DNA from: Bacteroidaceae bacterium
GTDB lineage: Bacteria > Bacteroidota > Bacteroidia > Bacteroidales > Bacteroidaceae
Assembly: GCA_017517925.1 (NCBI GenBank)
Contig: JAFWXS010000118.1
Location: 1 to 52,642 of the forward strand
Direction of reading: 5' to 3'
DNA: 52,642 nucleotides
The notes under the pieces are model-generated. The model saw nothing but the letters and a program-made list of their open reading frames with translations, was not told the DNA's origin and did not search any database. The position numbers were made by a program, and so were the translations under genes. Shown here piece by piece: positions 29,011-37,904 of the stretch (within the stretch, counting starts at the first letter, position 1; every line of letters begins with the position of its first letter).

Positions 29011-29214
29011 AAGCGTTACAAAGCGTTACAAGCGTTACAAAAAAATGGATACCCCCGTCTTTTTCTTGCGTAGCATACGCTTGTAAAAGAATTTTATCTA
29101 ATATATATAATTAATTATATATATTAGATAAAATTTTATACGCCCTATTTATTTCTATTTTTTCTCGGCGGAGTGTGTGTTTTTTTGTAACGCTTGTAAC
29201 GCTTTGTAACGCTT
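29011..29214. repeat. 35-bp perfect inverted repeat around a 46-bp AT palindrome
   Basis: Left arm 29011-29045 and right arm 29180-29214 are exact reverse complements. Each arm is itself built from three copies of AAGCGTTACA plus an A-run. Between them, 29090-29135 is a perfect palindrome with 23-base arms (left arm starts AATTTTATCTAATATATATA). The 134 bases between the arms contain no TAnnTTTG box on either strand. Confidence 0.92.
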
Positions 29215-29354
29215 GTAACTGCGCTCGTTGGCGCTATCCTTGCTTCGCCCCGAGAGGATAAATTCATCCCCAAATGCTCTCAGCTAAACCCGAAATAAAA
29301 CCCAAACAATTTCTCAAAAAAAGCAAAAAAAGCAAAAATGTGGAAAGAAAGTTG

Positions 29355-29362
29355 TATCTTTG
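29355..29362 (+). promoter_or_regulatory. -7 box upstream of the lipoprotein operon
   Basis: TATCTTTG, 86 bases before the first gene at 29449. A clear -33 TTTG is missing. The start of the transcript (TTTGCAACTTGTTTTGCATA) resembles the leader of the TPR gene at 51857. Confidence 0.5.
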
Positions 29363-29448
29363 CAACTTGTTTTGCATATAGCACCGATAGGGGCCGCTAT
29401 GTATGCATGCAAATAGGAGAAAACAATAATAAAAAGAAGATATATATA

Positions 29449-30264
29449 ATGTTAATGAAAAAGATGGAAAAGATGTTGGGCGCAGCATTCGTTTTTGGAG
29501 CAATGCTGGCCTCATGCAGTCAGAACGCAGACTTTGTGGGTCAGACTGAAGAAGGAGAGGGACAATTGTTCCTTACATTGGGTGCCGATGCAGGCTTTAC
29601 CAAGACGCGTGCCCTTTCGGAAGCATCGTATGAGAATACCGACAACTATACCGTGGTCGTTACAGATAAGGATGGTATAGAAAAGGTGAGATGTATGGGA
29701 GCGGAACTTTCCTCAAAGATGCCTTTGACTTTGAGTCTTGGAAGCTATAGCGTACAGGCGTTCTATGGGAAAGAACATGCTTATTCGCGTGATGAGTTCT
29801 ATGTGTTCGGTGAGGTAAAGGGTAGTATCAAGGCTGACCAAAAGGAGACCGTAGAGGTTGTATGCGAGCCTACCTGTGGACGTATCAAGGTGGAGTTTGA
29901 CAAGAATATGGCAACCTATTACAACGATTACAGCGTGTCTTTTACAGGTACCGAGGCTGTGGGTACTGGCTGTTTCGAGTGGAAGAAGAATGATACCGAT
30001 CCCTTCTACGTAGCACTGAAAGAGGGAGGAGAGGTTATAACCTTTACTATATCTGTAACTCCTAAAGATGACTATGTGAACAATCAACAACAGGGAGCGA
30101 CGAAGACTGGAACATTCAGACTTAATCGCAATAAAGGATACAAAATGAATATTTCTGCTCACTACACACCTACGGCTGTAGGCGATATTGAGATTAGTAT
30201 CACCATTGATGAAAGTACTAATGATAAGCCTGTAGACATAGAAGTACCAATTGAGTGGACGTGA
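29449..30264 (+). CDS. DUF4493-type surface lipoprotein, operon gene 1
   Basis: A 271-residue lipoprotein (from ATG 29449; 29455 is also possible). The signal ends in the lipobox LASC. After an acidic linker comes a first strand GQLFLTLGAD, the site TKTRA with Arg 31 residues behind the Cys, and then a beta-rich domain (NYTVVVTDKDG, LSLGSYSVQAFYGKE, VVCEPTCGRIKVEFD). It ends in IEVPIEWT. This is the layout of DUF4493 proteins, which resemble fimbrillin-type domains. I infer a surface subunit. It lies behind the structured intergenic region and is the first of ten genes on the same strand. Confidence 0.8.
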   Translation: MLMKKMEKMLGAAFVFGAMLASCSQNADFVGQTEEGEGQLFLTLGADAGFTKTRALSEASYENTDNYTVVVTDKDGIEKVRCMGAELSSKMPLTLSLGSYSVQAFYGKEHAYSRDEFYVFGEVKGSIKADQKETVEVVCEPTCGRIKVEFDKNMATYYNDYSVSFTGTEAVGTGCFEWKKNDTDPFYVALKEGGEVITFTISVTPKDDYVNNQQQGATKTGTFRLNRNKGYKMNISAHYTPTAVGDIEISITIDESTNDKPVDIEVPIEWT

Positions 30265-30317
30265 AGTTTCGGAGATTAGCAATCTTTAATTTATGTACTA
30301 TATATAAATATGGAGTT

Positions 30318-31586
30318 ATGAATATATCTAAACATATATTAGTAGGAGCCTGCGTCGCACTTGGCCTGGCTTCTTGCGCAAACGAAGATTTCTCTACGGT
30401 GAAGACGGGCAGCATGTTGCTCAGCGTAGACAAGGTGGCTCCCACAGCCACCCGTGCCGTAGAAACGGCCGACTACCCCGTGGCTGTATACTCAGTGCTC
30501 GATAATAGCGAAGTGGCATCGTACGAAAAGGCTAGCCTCATACCCGAGAAGCAGGTGATGGCCGTAGGCCAGTATTACGCTACGGCTCACACACCCGGTG
30601 TGATGGAGAAAATACAGAGCACACCCTACTATGCTGGTCGCGACACGTTCGAGATTATGCAGAACATCAATACCGTAGCAACCGTCGTATGCCGCATGGC
30701 AAACGGTAGCGTGACCGTGGCATATAGCGACGCCTTCCTTGAGGCTTTCTCTAATTGGACCGTGTCAATTGACGATGGAGGACAGACCGCACTGGTCTAC
30801 AGCAAGGAGCGCGACGGACTGACACCCGCACCCGCCTACATCCGTTGGGAAGAGAACGTCAAGACACTCAAGGTAAACATCGTGGCTACCACAATGGCCG
30901 GTAACCGCATCTCGAACAGCAATACACTCACCAAGCAGCAGGCAAACGAGCAGTACGATAGCGATACCGAATACTTCGCCGGTGGTGACTGCATCGTCAT
31001 CAACTTCGACCCCGTAGAGAGTACCGAGGGAGACATTACGGGTATCTCAGTGCGTGCCAACATCAGCTTCGACGACAATGAGCGCGAAGAGTCATTCGAG
31101 ATGGAGGTCGAGGACTTCATCCCCGAAGATACGGGCGATGACACACCCGGCGACGACACTCCCAGTGGCGACAGCAATGCCATCACATTGGACCTCCCCG
31201 AGAATATGACCGTAACGGCCGTGACAGACCCCTCACTCGGTGACACATACATCGCTGCCGAGCACGGCATCAAGAGCATCAGCGTGAAGATGACCTCTAC
31301 GAGTGATGCTATGATGGGCTCGTTGGCTGATTTGGCTGGCAACTACAACGGAGTAGACTTTGTGGCTGGTGCTGAGGTCGTGGCAAACCAGGAGATGGTA
31401 AGATTGTTCGGTGACTTGGGACAGACACTCGCAGTACCTGCTGTGGGCGATACTGAGTATGTATTCCCCATCGGTAACTTCTTCACCTTGCTGGCATTCT
31501 TGCCTGGTGAGCACTCATTCACACTGACCATTACCGACATGGAGGGTAACACCAAGGACGGATTGCTCAAGTTGACCGTAGAATAA
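30318..31586 (+). CDS. DUF4493-type lipoprotein with extra C-terminal domain, operon gene 2
   Basis: 422 residues from ATG 30318 (an upstream in-frame ATG at 30255 overlaps gene 1 and would hide the signal). Signal with lipobox LASC; first strand SMLLSVDKV; TATRA with Arg 26 residues behind the Cys; then YPVAVYSVLD and the DUF4493-like body (GQYYATAHTPG, VCRMANGSVTVAYSDAF). A Thr/Asp/Pro linker (DTGDDTPGDDTPSGDS) near residues 275-295 joins a second domain with SLGDTYIAAEHGIKSISVKM and a terminal strand HSFTLTITD. The linker suggests two separately folded domains. Function inferred from the operon. Confidence 0.78.
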   Translation: MNISKHILVGACVALGLASCANEDFSTVKTGSMLLSVDKVAPTATRAVETADYPVAVYSVLDNSEVASYEKASLIPEKQVMAVGQYYATAHTPGVMEKIQSTPYYAGRDTFEIMQNINTVATVVCRMANGSVTVAYSDAFLEAFSNWTVSIDDGGQTALVYSKERDGLTPAPAYIRWEENVKTLKVNIVATTMAGNRISNSNTLTKQQANEQYDSDTEYFAGGDCIVINFDPVESTEGDITGISVRANISFDDNEREESFEMEVEDFIPEDTGDDTPGDDTPSGDSNAITLDLPENMTVTAVTDPSLGDTYIAAEHGIKSISVKMTSTSDAMMGSLADLAGNYNGVDFVAGAEVVANQEMVRLFGDLGQTLAVPAVGDTEYVFPIGNFFTLLAFLPGEHSFTLTITDMEGNTKDGLLKLTVE

Positions 31587-31616
31587 TCATAAAGGATAAC
31601 ATACACGATATAGAAT

Positions 31617-33419
31617 ATGAAAAAGATACATTATATACTATCTACCCTGCTGCTTGCAGCCTTGGTGGTTTCATGTAGCCAAGAGGGGGATATTGATGAA
31701 GCTCGTCAAGGTTACTTGTCGCTGAAAATCAGTTCGCTGACCTCGACTCATGCCCCCAGCGCAAGCCGTGCTGCAGCCCCTGATGACTATGCACCCAAAA
31801 ACCTCCACGTAGAGATACGTGATGTTAAAGGTACGGTGGTAAAGAGTACTGACGACTTTGAAAACGACGCCTTATTCCAGGAAAATATCCGCCTAACAGC
31901 TGGCAACTACACCATCGTAGCCCACTCGGCAAACTGGGACGGTGAAGGCTCGGGCTTCGACACACCCTTCTACTATGGCCAAACCACCATCGAGGTGAAG
32001 CCACAGACCTTAGTGACAGCAACGCTCACCTGCACATTGGCTAACGTCAAGATTACCGTAAACTACGACCAGTCGTTCCTCAACAACTTCAAGTCGGCCA
32101 TAGCCACCATCACCTCGTCTATCGCAGAGGTTACACCCCTCGCATTCGTGATGAACGAGACGACACAGGCAGGCTACATCCCTGCAGGAGACTTCACCGT
32201 AAAGCTCGACGTGGTGAACCATAAGGACGAGCCCAACAGCCTCTCACAGGACTTCACCGACGTGCAGCCGCGCGACCACTACATCCTGAACTTCAAGCTG
32301 GCCGACGAAGGCTACCTGGGCGATGGAGCAGGAGGCGGTATCAAGGTCGAAGTGGACGAGACAACCAAGACCTATACCTTCACCTTCGAGGTACCCCGCA
32401 AAAGTGCAATCACGCTGGTTACACGTGGTGCCAATGCATGGAGTAACTTCGCTATGCTCAATGCCTCGGTAACTGCTAAGATTGAGTCGTTCACCAACGA
32501 CGGACTCACATTCCAGTGGCGCAAGGTTGGTGATGCTAATTGGGCAGTACTGTCCAACAGCAACCTCACCATCGATGCTTCAGATAACGTCACCGCAACC
32601 CTGAAGGGACTGCAACCCAATGCCAACTACGAGTATCGCCTATGCTACATCAAGGACGATACAGAGGTGCTAAGCGACCCCGTGGCGTTCACTACCGAAC
32701 AGCAGATTGCACTCTACAACGGTGGCTTCGAGAACTGGTGGATGGATGGTAAGGTAGCCTATGCCACTGAGCAAGGCGTATCATATTGGGATACCAGTAA
32801 CCAAGGTGCAGCATCGTTTGGCGGTAGCAACACCACCGAGACTACAAGTGTTGTACACGGTGGTAGCAAGGCAGCCATGTTGCAGTCAAAGTACATCGTC
32901 ATCAAGTTTGCGGCTGCCAGCCTCTATACTGGTGCGTTCGGTGAGTTGGTGGGTACCAGTGGTGCTAAACTGAATTGGGGCGTTCCCTTCACTGCGCGTC
33001 CTACTGCATTGAAAGGATATATGCAGTATGCTCCCGTTGCAATCAATCGTGTGGGAAGTAATCTACCTGCCGATGCACCTGGCAAGGGGGAAACTGACCA
33101 ATGTGGTATGTATTGCGCACTCTTGACCGAGGAACTGCATATCGACAATACTAAACTGGAGACTATCCCCAACTGGGATACCGACTCTCGTGTGATTGCT
33201 TATGGTGCTTTGCCCCTTGAGCAGAACGTACATAGCGGTGGACAGTGGAAAGAGGTGAACATCCCCTTGGTATACAGAGACTTGACAAGAAAACCCACAC
33301 ATCTGCTCATCGTGTTCTCGGCAAGTAAATATGGTGATTACTTCCATGGCGGTGAGGGTAGTACACTCTATGTGGATGACTTCTCACTCGAGTACGGTGA
33401 TAGCCCCGTGGTAAGATAA
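31617..33419 (+). CDS. DUF4493 + fibronectin-like + PCMD lipoprotein, operon gene 3
   Basis: A 600-residue lipoprotein (lipobox VVSC). Domains in order: DUF4493-like domain about residues 30-240 (YLSLKISSL, SASRA with Arg 31 after the Cys, RLTAGNYTIVAHSANW, CTLANVKITVNYD), a fibronectin III-like region about 255-360 (NAWSNFAMLNASVTAKI, NANYEYRLCY), and a PCMD domain about 362-600 beginning ALYNGGFENWW. PCMD is a beta-sandwich domain thought to bind or process carbohydrate. The PCMD part is nearly the same as in gene 5 (by eye about 88% identical), while the front is unrelated. Confidence 0.8.
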   Translation: MKKIHYILSTLLLAALVVSCSQEGDIDEARQGYLSLKISSLTSTHAPSASRAAAPDDYAPKNLHVEIRDVKGTVVKSTDDFENDALFQENIRLTAGNYTIVAHSANWDGEGSGFDTPFYYGQTTIEVKPQTLVTATLTCTLANVKITVNYDQSFLNNFKSAIATITSSIAEVTPLAFVMNETTQAGYIPAGDFTVKLDVVNHKDEPNSLSQDFTDVQPRDHYILNFKLADEGYLGDGAGGGIKVEVDETTKTYTFTFEVPRKSAITLVTRGANAWSNFAMLNASVTAKIESFTNDGLTFQWRKVGDANWAVLSNSNLTIDASDNVTATLKGLQPNANYEYRLCYIKDDTEVLSDPVAFTTEQQIALYNGGFENWWMDGKVAYATEQGVSYWDTSNQGAASFGGSNTTETTSVVHGGSKAAMLQSKYIVIKFAAASLYTGAFGELVGTSGAKLNWGVPFTARPTALKGYMQYAPVAINRVGSNLPADAPGKGETDQCGMYCALLTEELHIDNTKLETIPNWDTDSRVIAYGALPLEQNVHSGGQWKEVNIPLVYRDLTRKPTHLLIVFSASKYGDYFHGGEGSTLYVDDFSLEYGDSPVVR

Positions 33420-33453
33420 TTTGTTAACAAGCATATAGGCTCATACACACGAT

Positions 33454-34320
33454 ATGATTAGAAACTATTGCAAGGTGCTCATCAGTATGCTACTGCTGGT
33501 GGCAGCTATCCCAACCTCGGCACGAAGCTTCACCCTACAAGGGGAGGCTTCGGAGCTGTCGCTCTGTGAAAGTGCAGTGAGCACCCTTGACGACAAGAAT
33601 ATCCAAGAGAACAAGGTGGGGCAGAAGACCGAAGACTACATCGAGCAGCGAGGCATGATACGCCGCGGTGCCACAAAGGCACTCTTCATCCCCAAAGGTC
33701 AATGGATGGTAGGAGGACAAATAGGATGGAACCAGTGGAATAGCGATAACCTCAACCTCTTCATGCTCACCGACCTTAATCTCCAAGGACATACCTTCTC
33801 TGCTGGTCCTTGCCTCGGCTACTTCTTTACCAAGAACATGGCAGCAGGATTGCGCTTCTCATACAAGCGCAATTACTTCAACGTGGGCAGTCTGGGACTA
33901 AGCCTTGGCGACGCCTTGAACTTCGGACTCAGCGATATAGGCTACCTCCAACACAACTACAAGAGCACAGCCTTCATGCGTTCGTACATCCCCATCGGAG
34001 AGAGCAAGATATTCGGCCTCTTCGGCGAGTTGCAACTCAACTACACCTTCTCGGAAGGCAAGAACGGCGTTGGCGTGGGAGAATCCCGCACCGAAGTGTA
34101 TGAGTGTGCACATTCTCTCGGAATAGGATTGGGGGGCGGATTGGTCGTATTCCTCGCCGACTTTGCCGCAGCCGAGGTGATGCTCAACGTCGGAGGCTAT
34201 GACTTCAAGTGGGGCGAGCAGAATATCAATAACGTGGAACAGGGAAGTCACAACAGCTCGGGAGCAAACTACCGACTGGACCTCTTTAGTCTCAAATTCG
34301 GTGTAACGTTCTATCTATGA
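33454..34320 (+). CDS. Outer-membrane beta-barrel protein, operon gene 4
   Basis: A 288-residue exported protein and the only one of the ten without a lipobox. The signal is MIRNYCKVLISMLLLVAAIPTSA. A periplasmic stretch of about 55 residues with an RRG turn follows (about 25-80), then strands such as WMVGGQIGWNQW, SAGPCLGYFFT, AAGLRFSYKRNYF, KIFGLFGELQLNYTF and a terminal LKFGVTFYL of barrel type. It overlaps gene 5 by ATGA. It could be the membrane partner of the surface lipoproteins, but that is inference; similar barrel genes stand alone elsewhere. Confidence 0.75.
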   Translation: MIRNYCKVLISMLLLVAAIPTSARSFTLQGEASELSLCESAVSTLDDKNIQENKVGQKTEDYIEQRGMIRRGATKALFIPKGQWMVGGQIGWNQWNSDNLNLFMLTDLNLQGHTFSAGPCLGYFFTKNMAAGLRFSYKRNYFNVGSLGLSLGDALNFGLSDIGYLQHNYKSTAFMRSYIPIGESKIFGLFGELQLNYTFSEGKNGVGVGESRTEVYECAHSLGIGLGGGLVVFLADFAAAEVMLNVGGYDFKWGEQNINNVEQGSHNSSGANYRLDLFSLKFGVTFYL

Positions 34321-36062
34321 AGATACTACAGAAGTCCATCCTCATTGCGTTGACCTTCTTGCTTGCTACGTGTGACATCAAGGACGACATCGCGTACCCC
34401 ATCATAAAAGGTCATATCACCGCATTTGAGGTTGAGGGACAGTGCGATGACAAGGGAGGAGCAAGCTCTACCCCCATCATCGACAAACAGACGCGCACCA
34501 TCACCCTCTACGTCAGCGACACGGTAGACGTGGCCAACCTGCGCGTGACGAAGGTGGCCGTAGCCAGTACGACAGAGAATATGGGTATCAGTCAAACCGA
34601 ACTGCCACGCATACAACCCAAAACAAACGGTGGAGAGAAATTCCCCGAGCATGGGTTCAACGACACGACGGGGATACTGAACATCCGTATGGACTTTACA
34701 CGTCCCGTAGAGTTCAGGGTGAGCACACTGCAGGACTATATCTGGACAGTCGTCGTAAACCAAGTGGTAAAGCGGGAGATAGAACTCGAAAACCAAGTAG
34801 GCCCGGCCATCATCGAACCTAACCTGTGCAATGCCATCGTCTACGTCAAGAAAGGACAGAACTTGCGCCACCTGAAAGTCAATAAATTCTCGCTCGGCGG
34901 TGAGCATGGTAGCGTTAAGAACGACCCCACGGGGACTTACGCCAATTTCTATAGACCTCAGACATTCGAGGTGACAACAGGATGGGGTGCCACACAAATA
35001 TGGAACGTGATGGTCGATACCGTAGAGGTAGTGGAGACTAAGGACCCCGTAACGATGACCACCAATGCGTGGAGCAACTTCGCGATGCTCGAAGCCACCA
35101 TCGCCCCCGAGGACGAAGCCTTCAAGACCACACTCGTCTATGGAGAGTGGAAGCGTGTCGACGAAGAAGAATGGGCGGAGATTCCCAACTACGAACTCAC
35201 AATAGACCGCTCGGATGGCACTGCATATCAGTTCGGAACGACAATAAGAGACTTGGCTCCAGGTACGGAATACGAGTTCCGCCTCCGCTATGAAGATGGA
35301 GGGCAGGAACAGACAAGCAAGAGCGTATCCTTCACTACCGAAGAGCAGATAGCACTCTACAACGGTGGCTTTGAGAACTGGTGGATGGATGGCAAGGTAG
35401 TCTATGCAACCGAACAGGGCGTTTCATACTGGGATACCAGTAACCAAGGCGCAGCATCGTTTGGCGGTAGCAACACCACCGAGACTACCGAGGTGGTACA
35501 TGGCGGTAGCAAGGCAGCCATGTTGCAGTCAAAGTACATCGTCATCAAGTTTGCGGCAGCCAGCCTCTATACTGGTGCGTTCGGTGAGTTGGTGGGAACC
35601 AGTGGTGCCAAACTGACTTGGGGTGTACCCTTCGAAGCGCGTCCCACAGTACTGACAGGATATATGCAGTATGCACCCGTAGCCATCAACCGTGGGGGAA
35701 GCAATCTGCCTACCAATGCCCCGGCAATGGGCGAGCCTGACCAATGTGGCATGTATTGCGCACTCTTGGCCGAGGAACTGCATATCGACAATACTAAACT
35801 GGAGACTATCCCCGATTGGGAGACAGACCCTCGCGTAATCGCCTACGGCGCCTTACCCGCTGAACAGAACGTACATAGCAATGGGCAGTGGAAGAAGGTC
35901 AATATTCCCTTGGTGTATAACGACCTTAAACGTAAACCCACGCACCTGCTCGTCGTGTTCTCGGCCAGCAAGTATGGAGACTATTTTCACGGTGGAGAGG
36001 GTAGTACGCTCTACCTCGATGACTTCGAGTTGGTATACGGAGATAGACCATTGATGAAATAA
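34317..36062 (+). CDS. PCMD lipoprotein with N-terminal beta-sandwich repeats, operon gene 5
   Basis: 581 residues; lipobox LATC. The front (about 25-240) is two related Ig-like repeats (GHITAFEVEGQ..., with TRTITLYVSDTVDVANLRV, then a second with YVKKGQNLRHLKVNKFSLGG) resembling DUF5018-type modules. Next is a fibronectin III-like region (NAWSNFAMLEATIAP, GTEYEFRLRY) and then a PCMD domain (about 345-581, ALYNGGFENWW). It lacks the strand-plus-TRA site of its neighbours, so it would not be processed like them. The PCMD domain is a near copy of that in gene 3. The start overlaps gene 4. Confidence 0.78.
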   Translation: MKILQKSILIALTFLLATCDIKDDIAYPIIKGHITAFEVEGQCDDKGGASSTPIIDKQTRTITLYVSDTVDVANLRVTKVAVASTTENMGISQTELPRIQPKTNGGEKFPEHGFNDTTGILNIRMDFTRPVEFRVSTLQDYIWTVVVNQVVKREIELENQVGPAIIEPNLCNAIVYVKKGQNLRHLKVNKFSLGGEHGSVKNDPTGTYANFYRPQTFEVTTGWGATQIWNVMVDTVEVVETKDPVTMTTNAWSNFAMLEATIAPEDEAFKTTLVYGEWKRVDEEEWAEIPNYELTIDRSDGTAYQFGTTIRDLAPGTEYEFRLRYEDGGQEQTSKSVSFTTEEQIALYNGGFENWWMDGKVVYATEQGVSYWDTSNQGAASFGGSNTTETTEVVHGGSKAAMLQSKYIVIKFAAASLYTGAFGELVGTSGAKLTWGVPFEARPTVLTGYMQYAPVAINRGGSNLPTNAPAMGEPDQCGMYCALLAEELHIDNTKLETIPDWETDPRVIAYGALPAEQNVHSNGQWKKVNIPLVYNDLKRKPTHLLVVFSASKYGDYFHGGEGSTLYLDDFELVYGDRPLMK

Positions 36063-36077
36063 CGAACGACGAAACAA

Positions 36078-37904
36078 ATGATTAAGACAACACGACATAG
36101 CCTAACGATACTCATAGCCCTCGTCATGGGAGCGGTTATGGGAGGATGTAGTCAAGAGGAGTTCTCTTCGTTTGCCAGTGGCACATTGCATTTGAGCATT
36201 GGCCATGCAGCAACGAAAGCCGAAACGCGTGCTACACCTACAGAAATAGGCAAACCTTTGGCCGAAAAGTTCAACCTCAAGATACAACGTAGCGGTGGTG
36301 ACTATCCCTCGTATGAAGGTGAGTTCGTCGGTGACGTGACACTCAGAGTTGGAACTTACGACATCACGGCCTATTATGGGGAGAATGTTGTAATCGGAAA
36401 GAATACTCCCTACTATGAGGGTGTGGCAACAGCTGTGATCGAGGAAGACCAGTCAACCTCAGTGACTATCCCTTGCCGTGTGGCCAATGCCTTAGTGTCT
36501 GTTGTCTTTGGAGCCGATGAGGAGGAAAGACGCCGCTTCGACCGGCACTATGAAGATTATGGCGTGTTGGTGAGGGTGGACGACCATTCGCTGGCCATTC
36601 CTTATGACGAGGCACAGAGTTGTAGCGTATATTTCCCCGCAGGAAGCAAGCCTACATTGGTATTCTATGACACGCTTAAGGAAACGGGCGAACACGTGTG
36701 GTGTGAACTCTCGTCAACAGCGTTGCCTGAGACCTTCAAGGCTGCCGACCATGCTATAGTTACCCTCAGCCTGCCCGAGCCCGAGAGCGCGCTCAACGTG
36801 GACATCTCCAAGGTAGAGGTGGTGACGGCAATGCTTGACGAAACCATCCCTCTGTCGTGGCTTCCTATCTCTACAGCAACTGCAGCACACCACTACGACG
36901 CACAGGGGGTTCTGGTGGGTACCGATGTGACCTTCTCTAACTCATATCCCGGCATGCAATGGAAGGCTGTTGTGACCAATGCTGCGGGTCAGGAGGTGCG
37001 CAGCATATCGGGTATGGGCGAACTCGTCTCAACTTATAATAGTTCATCCGCATGGCCCTACCTCCCCTCGGGCGACTATAAGGCTATATTCTATCTCGAA
37101 GACGAAGGCAATTACAATAAAGTGGGTAGCCGCGACTTTAATATTGGAAGTCCCGAGCTGAAACTTACACTCGGAGGATACACCTCTTACACCAAATACT
37201 TGGAGGGAGATGTAGACGCTGCCAATAAATGTGATAGAAAAACAGTGTATGACATCTCGGTAGCGCTCAACGTAAGCGAGGCGCTGCTGGCCAAGTTCCC
37301 TTATACCTTCACTTTCCAATACGCCTCGATGGCTGTAGAGAAGGTTGCTGCTGGTAAGAATACCTTCAAGATGAGTGAACCGCTAACCAACCAAGCTGTA
37401 AGCTTTACTCCTTATCGATTGAAGGCCAGCGCTTTGTTCGATGGTATTGCGGTAAGCAGCAATAGAGACTTCTACATCACAGGACTTCCTGTAACTTATG
37501 CGCCGCCGAAGAAAGAAACAGGGTGGGTAGCAGGAACGGATTACGTGACTTTCAGTGCAAATGAGGTTAAACTGGGTGAAAGAGGTTGGCTCACAGCACA
37601 CTACAATGAGTATATCCACAATCCTGATTTTGCGATACCTCACAATACTGGTGTTGCTATGGATTACAGCTTTATGATACACCCCGCAACCGAAGGTACT
37701 ACGCTGACCATCACCGTGGGCGAAGATGTGATACTCTCGAAGCGTGAAGAGGGAGGTTTGGCCAATTCATCAGACTATCCTCACAGTGGAACCAATAGTG
37801 TAACCTTGTCAGGTAATGCTGTAGAGATAAAGTGCTTGAACAGTTATGGTGGTAGTGCAACTTATACCTCAATATACTCTTTGGCTTTTAAATATAGTAA
37901 GTAA
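36078..37904 (+). CDS. DUF4493 lipoprotein with shared C-terminal module X, operon gene 6
   Basis: 608 residues. Signal with lipobox GGC; first strand TLHLSIGHA; ETRA with Arg 27 residues after the Cys; then a DUF4493-like domain to about residue 235 (LRVGTYDITAYYGEN, CRVANALVSVVFGADEE). Residues about 255-608 form a long C-terminal module with SSAWPYLPSGDYKAIFYLEDEGN, GGYTSYTKYLEGD, DFYITGLPVTY and a final SYGGSATYTSIYSLAFKYSK. The same module ends gene 9, where it follows a fimbrillin domain instead. The stop TAA is directly followed by the ATG of gene 7. Confidence 0.78.
   Translation: MIKTTRHSLTILIALVMGAVMGGCSQEEFSSFASGTLHLSIGHAATKAETRATPTEIGKPLAEKFNLKIQRSGGDYPSYEGEFVGDVTLRVGTYDITAYYGENVVIGKNTPYYEGVATAVIEEDQSTSVTIPCRVANALVSVVFGADEEERRRFDRHYEDYGVLVRVDDHSLAIPYDEAQSCSVYFPAGSKPTLVFYDTLKETGEHVWCELSSTALPETFKAADHAIVTLSLPEPESALNVDISKVEVVTAMLDETIPLSWLPISTATAAHHYDAQGVLVGTDVTFSNSYPGMQWKAVVTNAAGQEVRSISGMGELVSTYNSSSAWPYLPSGDYKAIFYLEDEGNYNKVGSRDFNIGSPELKLTLGGYTSYTKYLEGDVDAANKCDRKTVYDISVALNVSEALLAKFPYTFTFQYASMAVEKVAAGKNTFKMSEPLTNQAVSFTPYRLKASALFDGIAVSSNRDFYITGLPVTYAPPKKETGWVAGTDYVTFSANEVKLGERGWLTAHYNEYIHNPDFAIPHNTGVAMDYSFMIHPATEGTTLTITVGEDVILSKREEGGLANSSDYPHSGTNSVTLSGNAVEIKCLNSYGGSATYTSIYSLAFKYSK

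Larger units (their letters stand above)
28698..29448. other. Gene-free structured intergenic region
   Basis: About 750 bases between the divergent lepA and the lipoprotein operon. It holds the lepA promoter, a block of four 22-base repeats, a 35-base inverted repeat enclosing a 46-base AT palindrome, and a -7 box near 29355. No plausible coding sequence: the open frame at 28741-28929 runs through the lepA promoter and the repeats. Confidence 0.8.

Noticed and set aside
29046-29179. Invertible promoter inside the 35-bp inverted repeat
   Set aside because: No TAnnTTTG box on either strand inside the segment; kept as a structural finding only.
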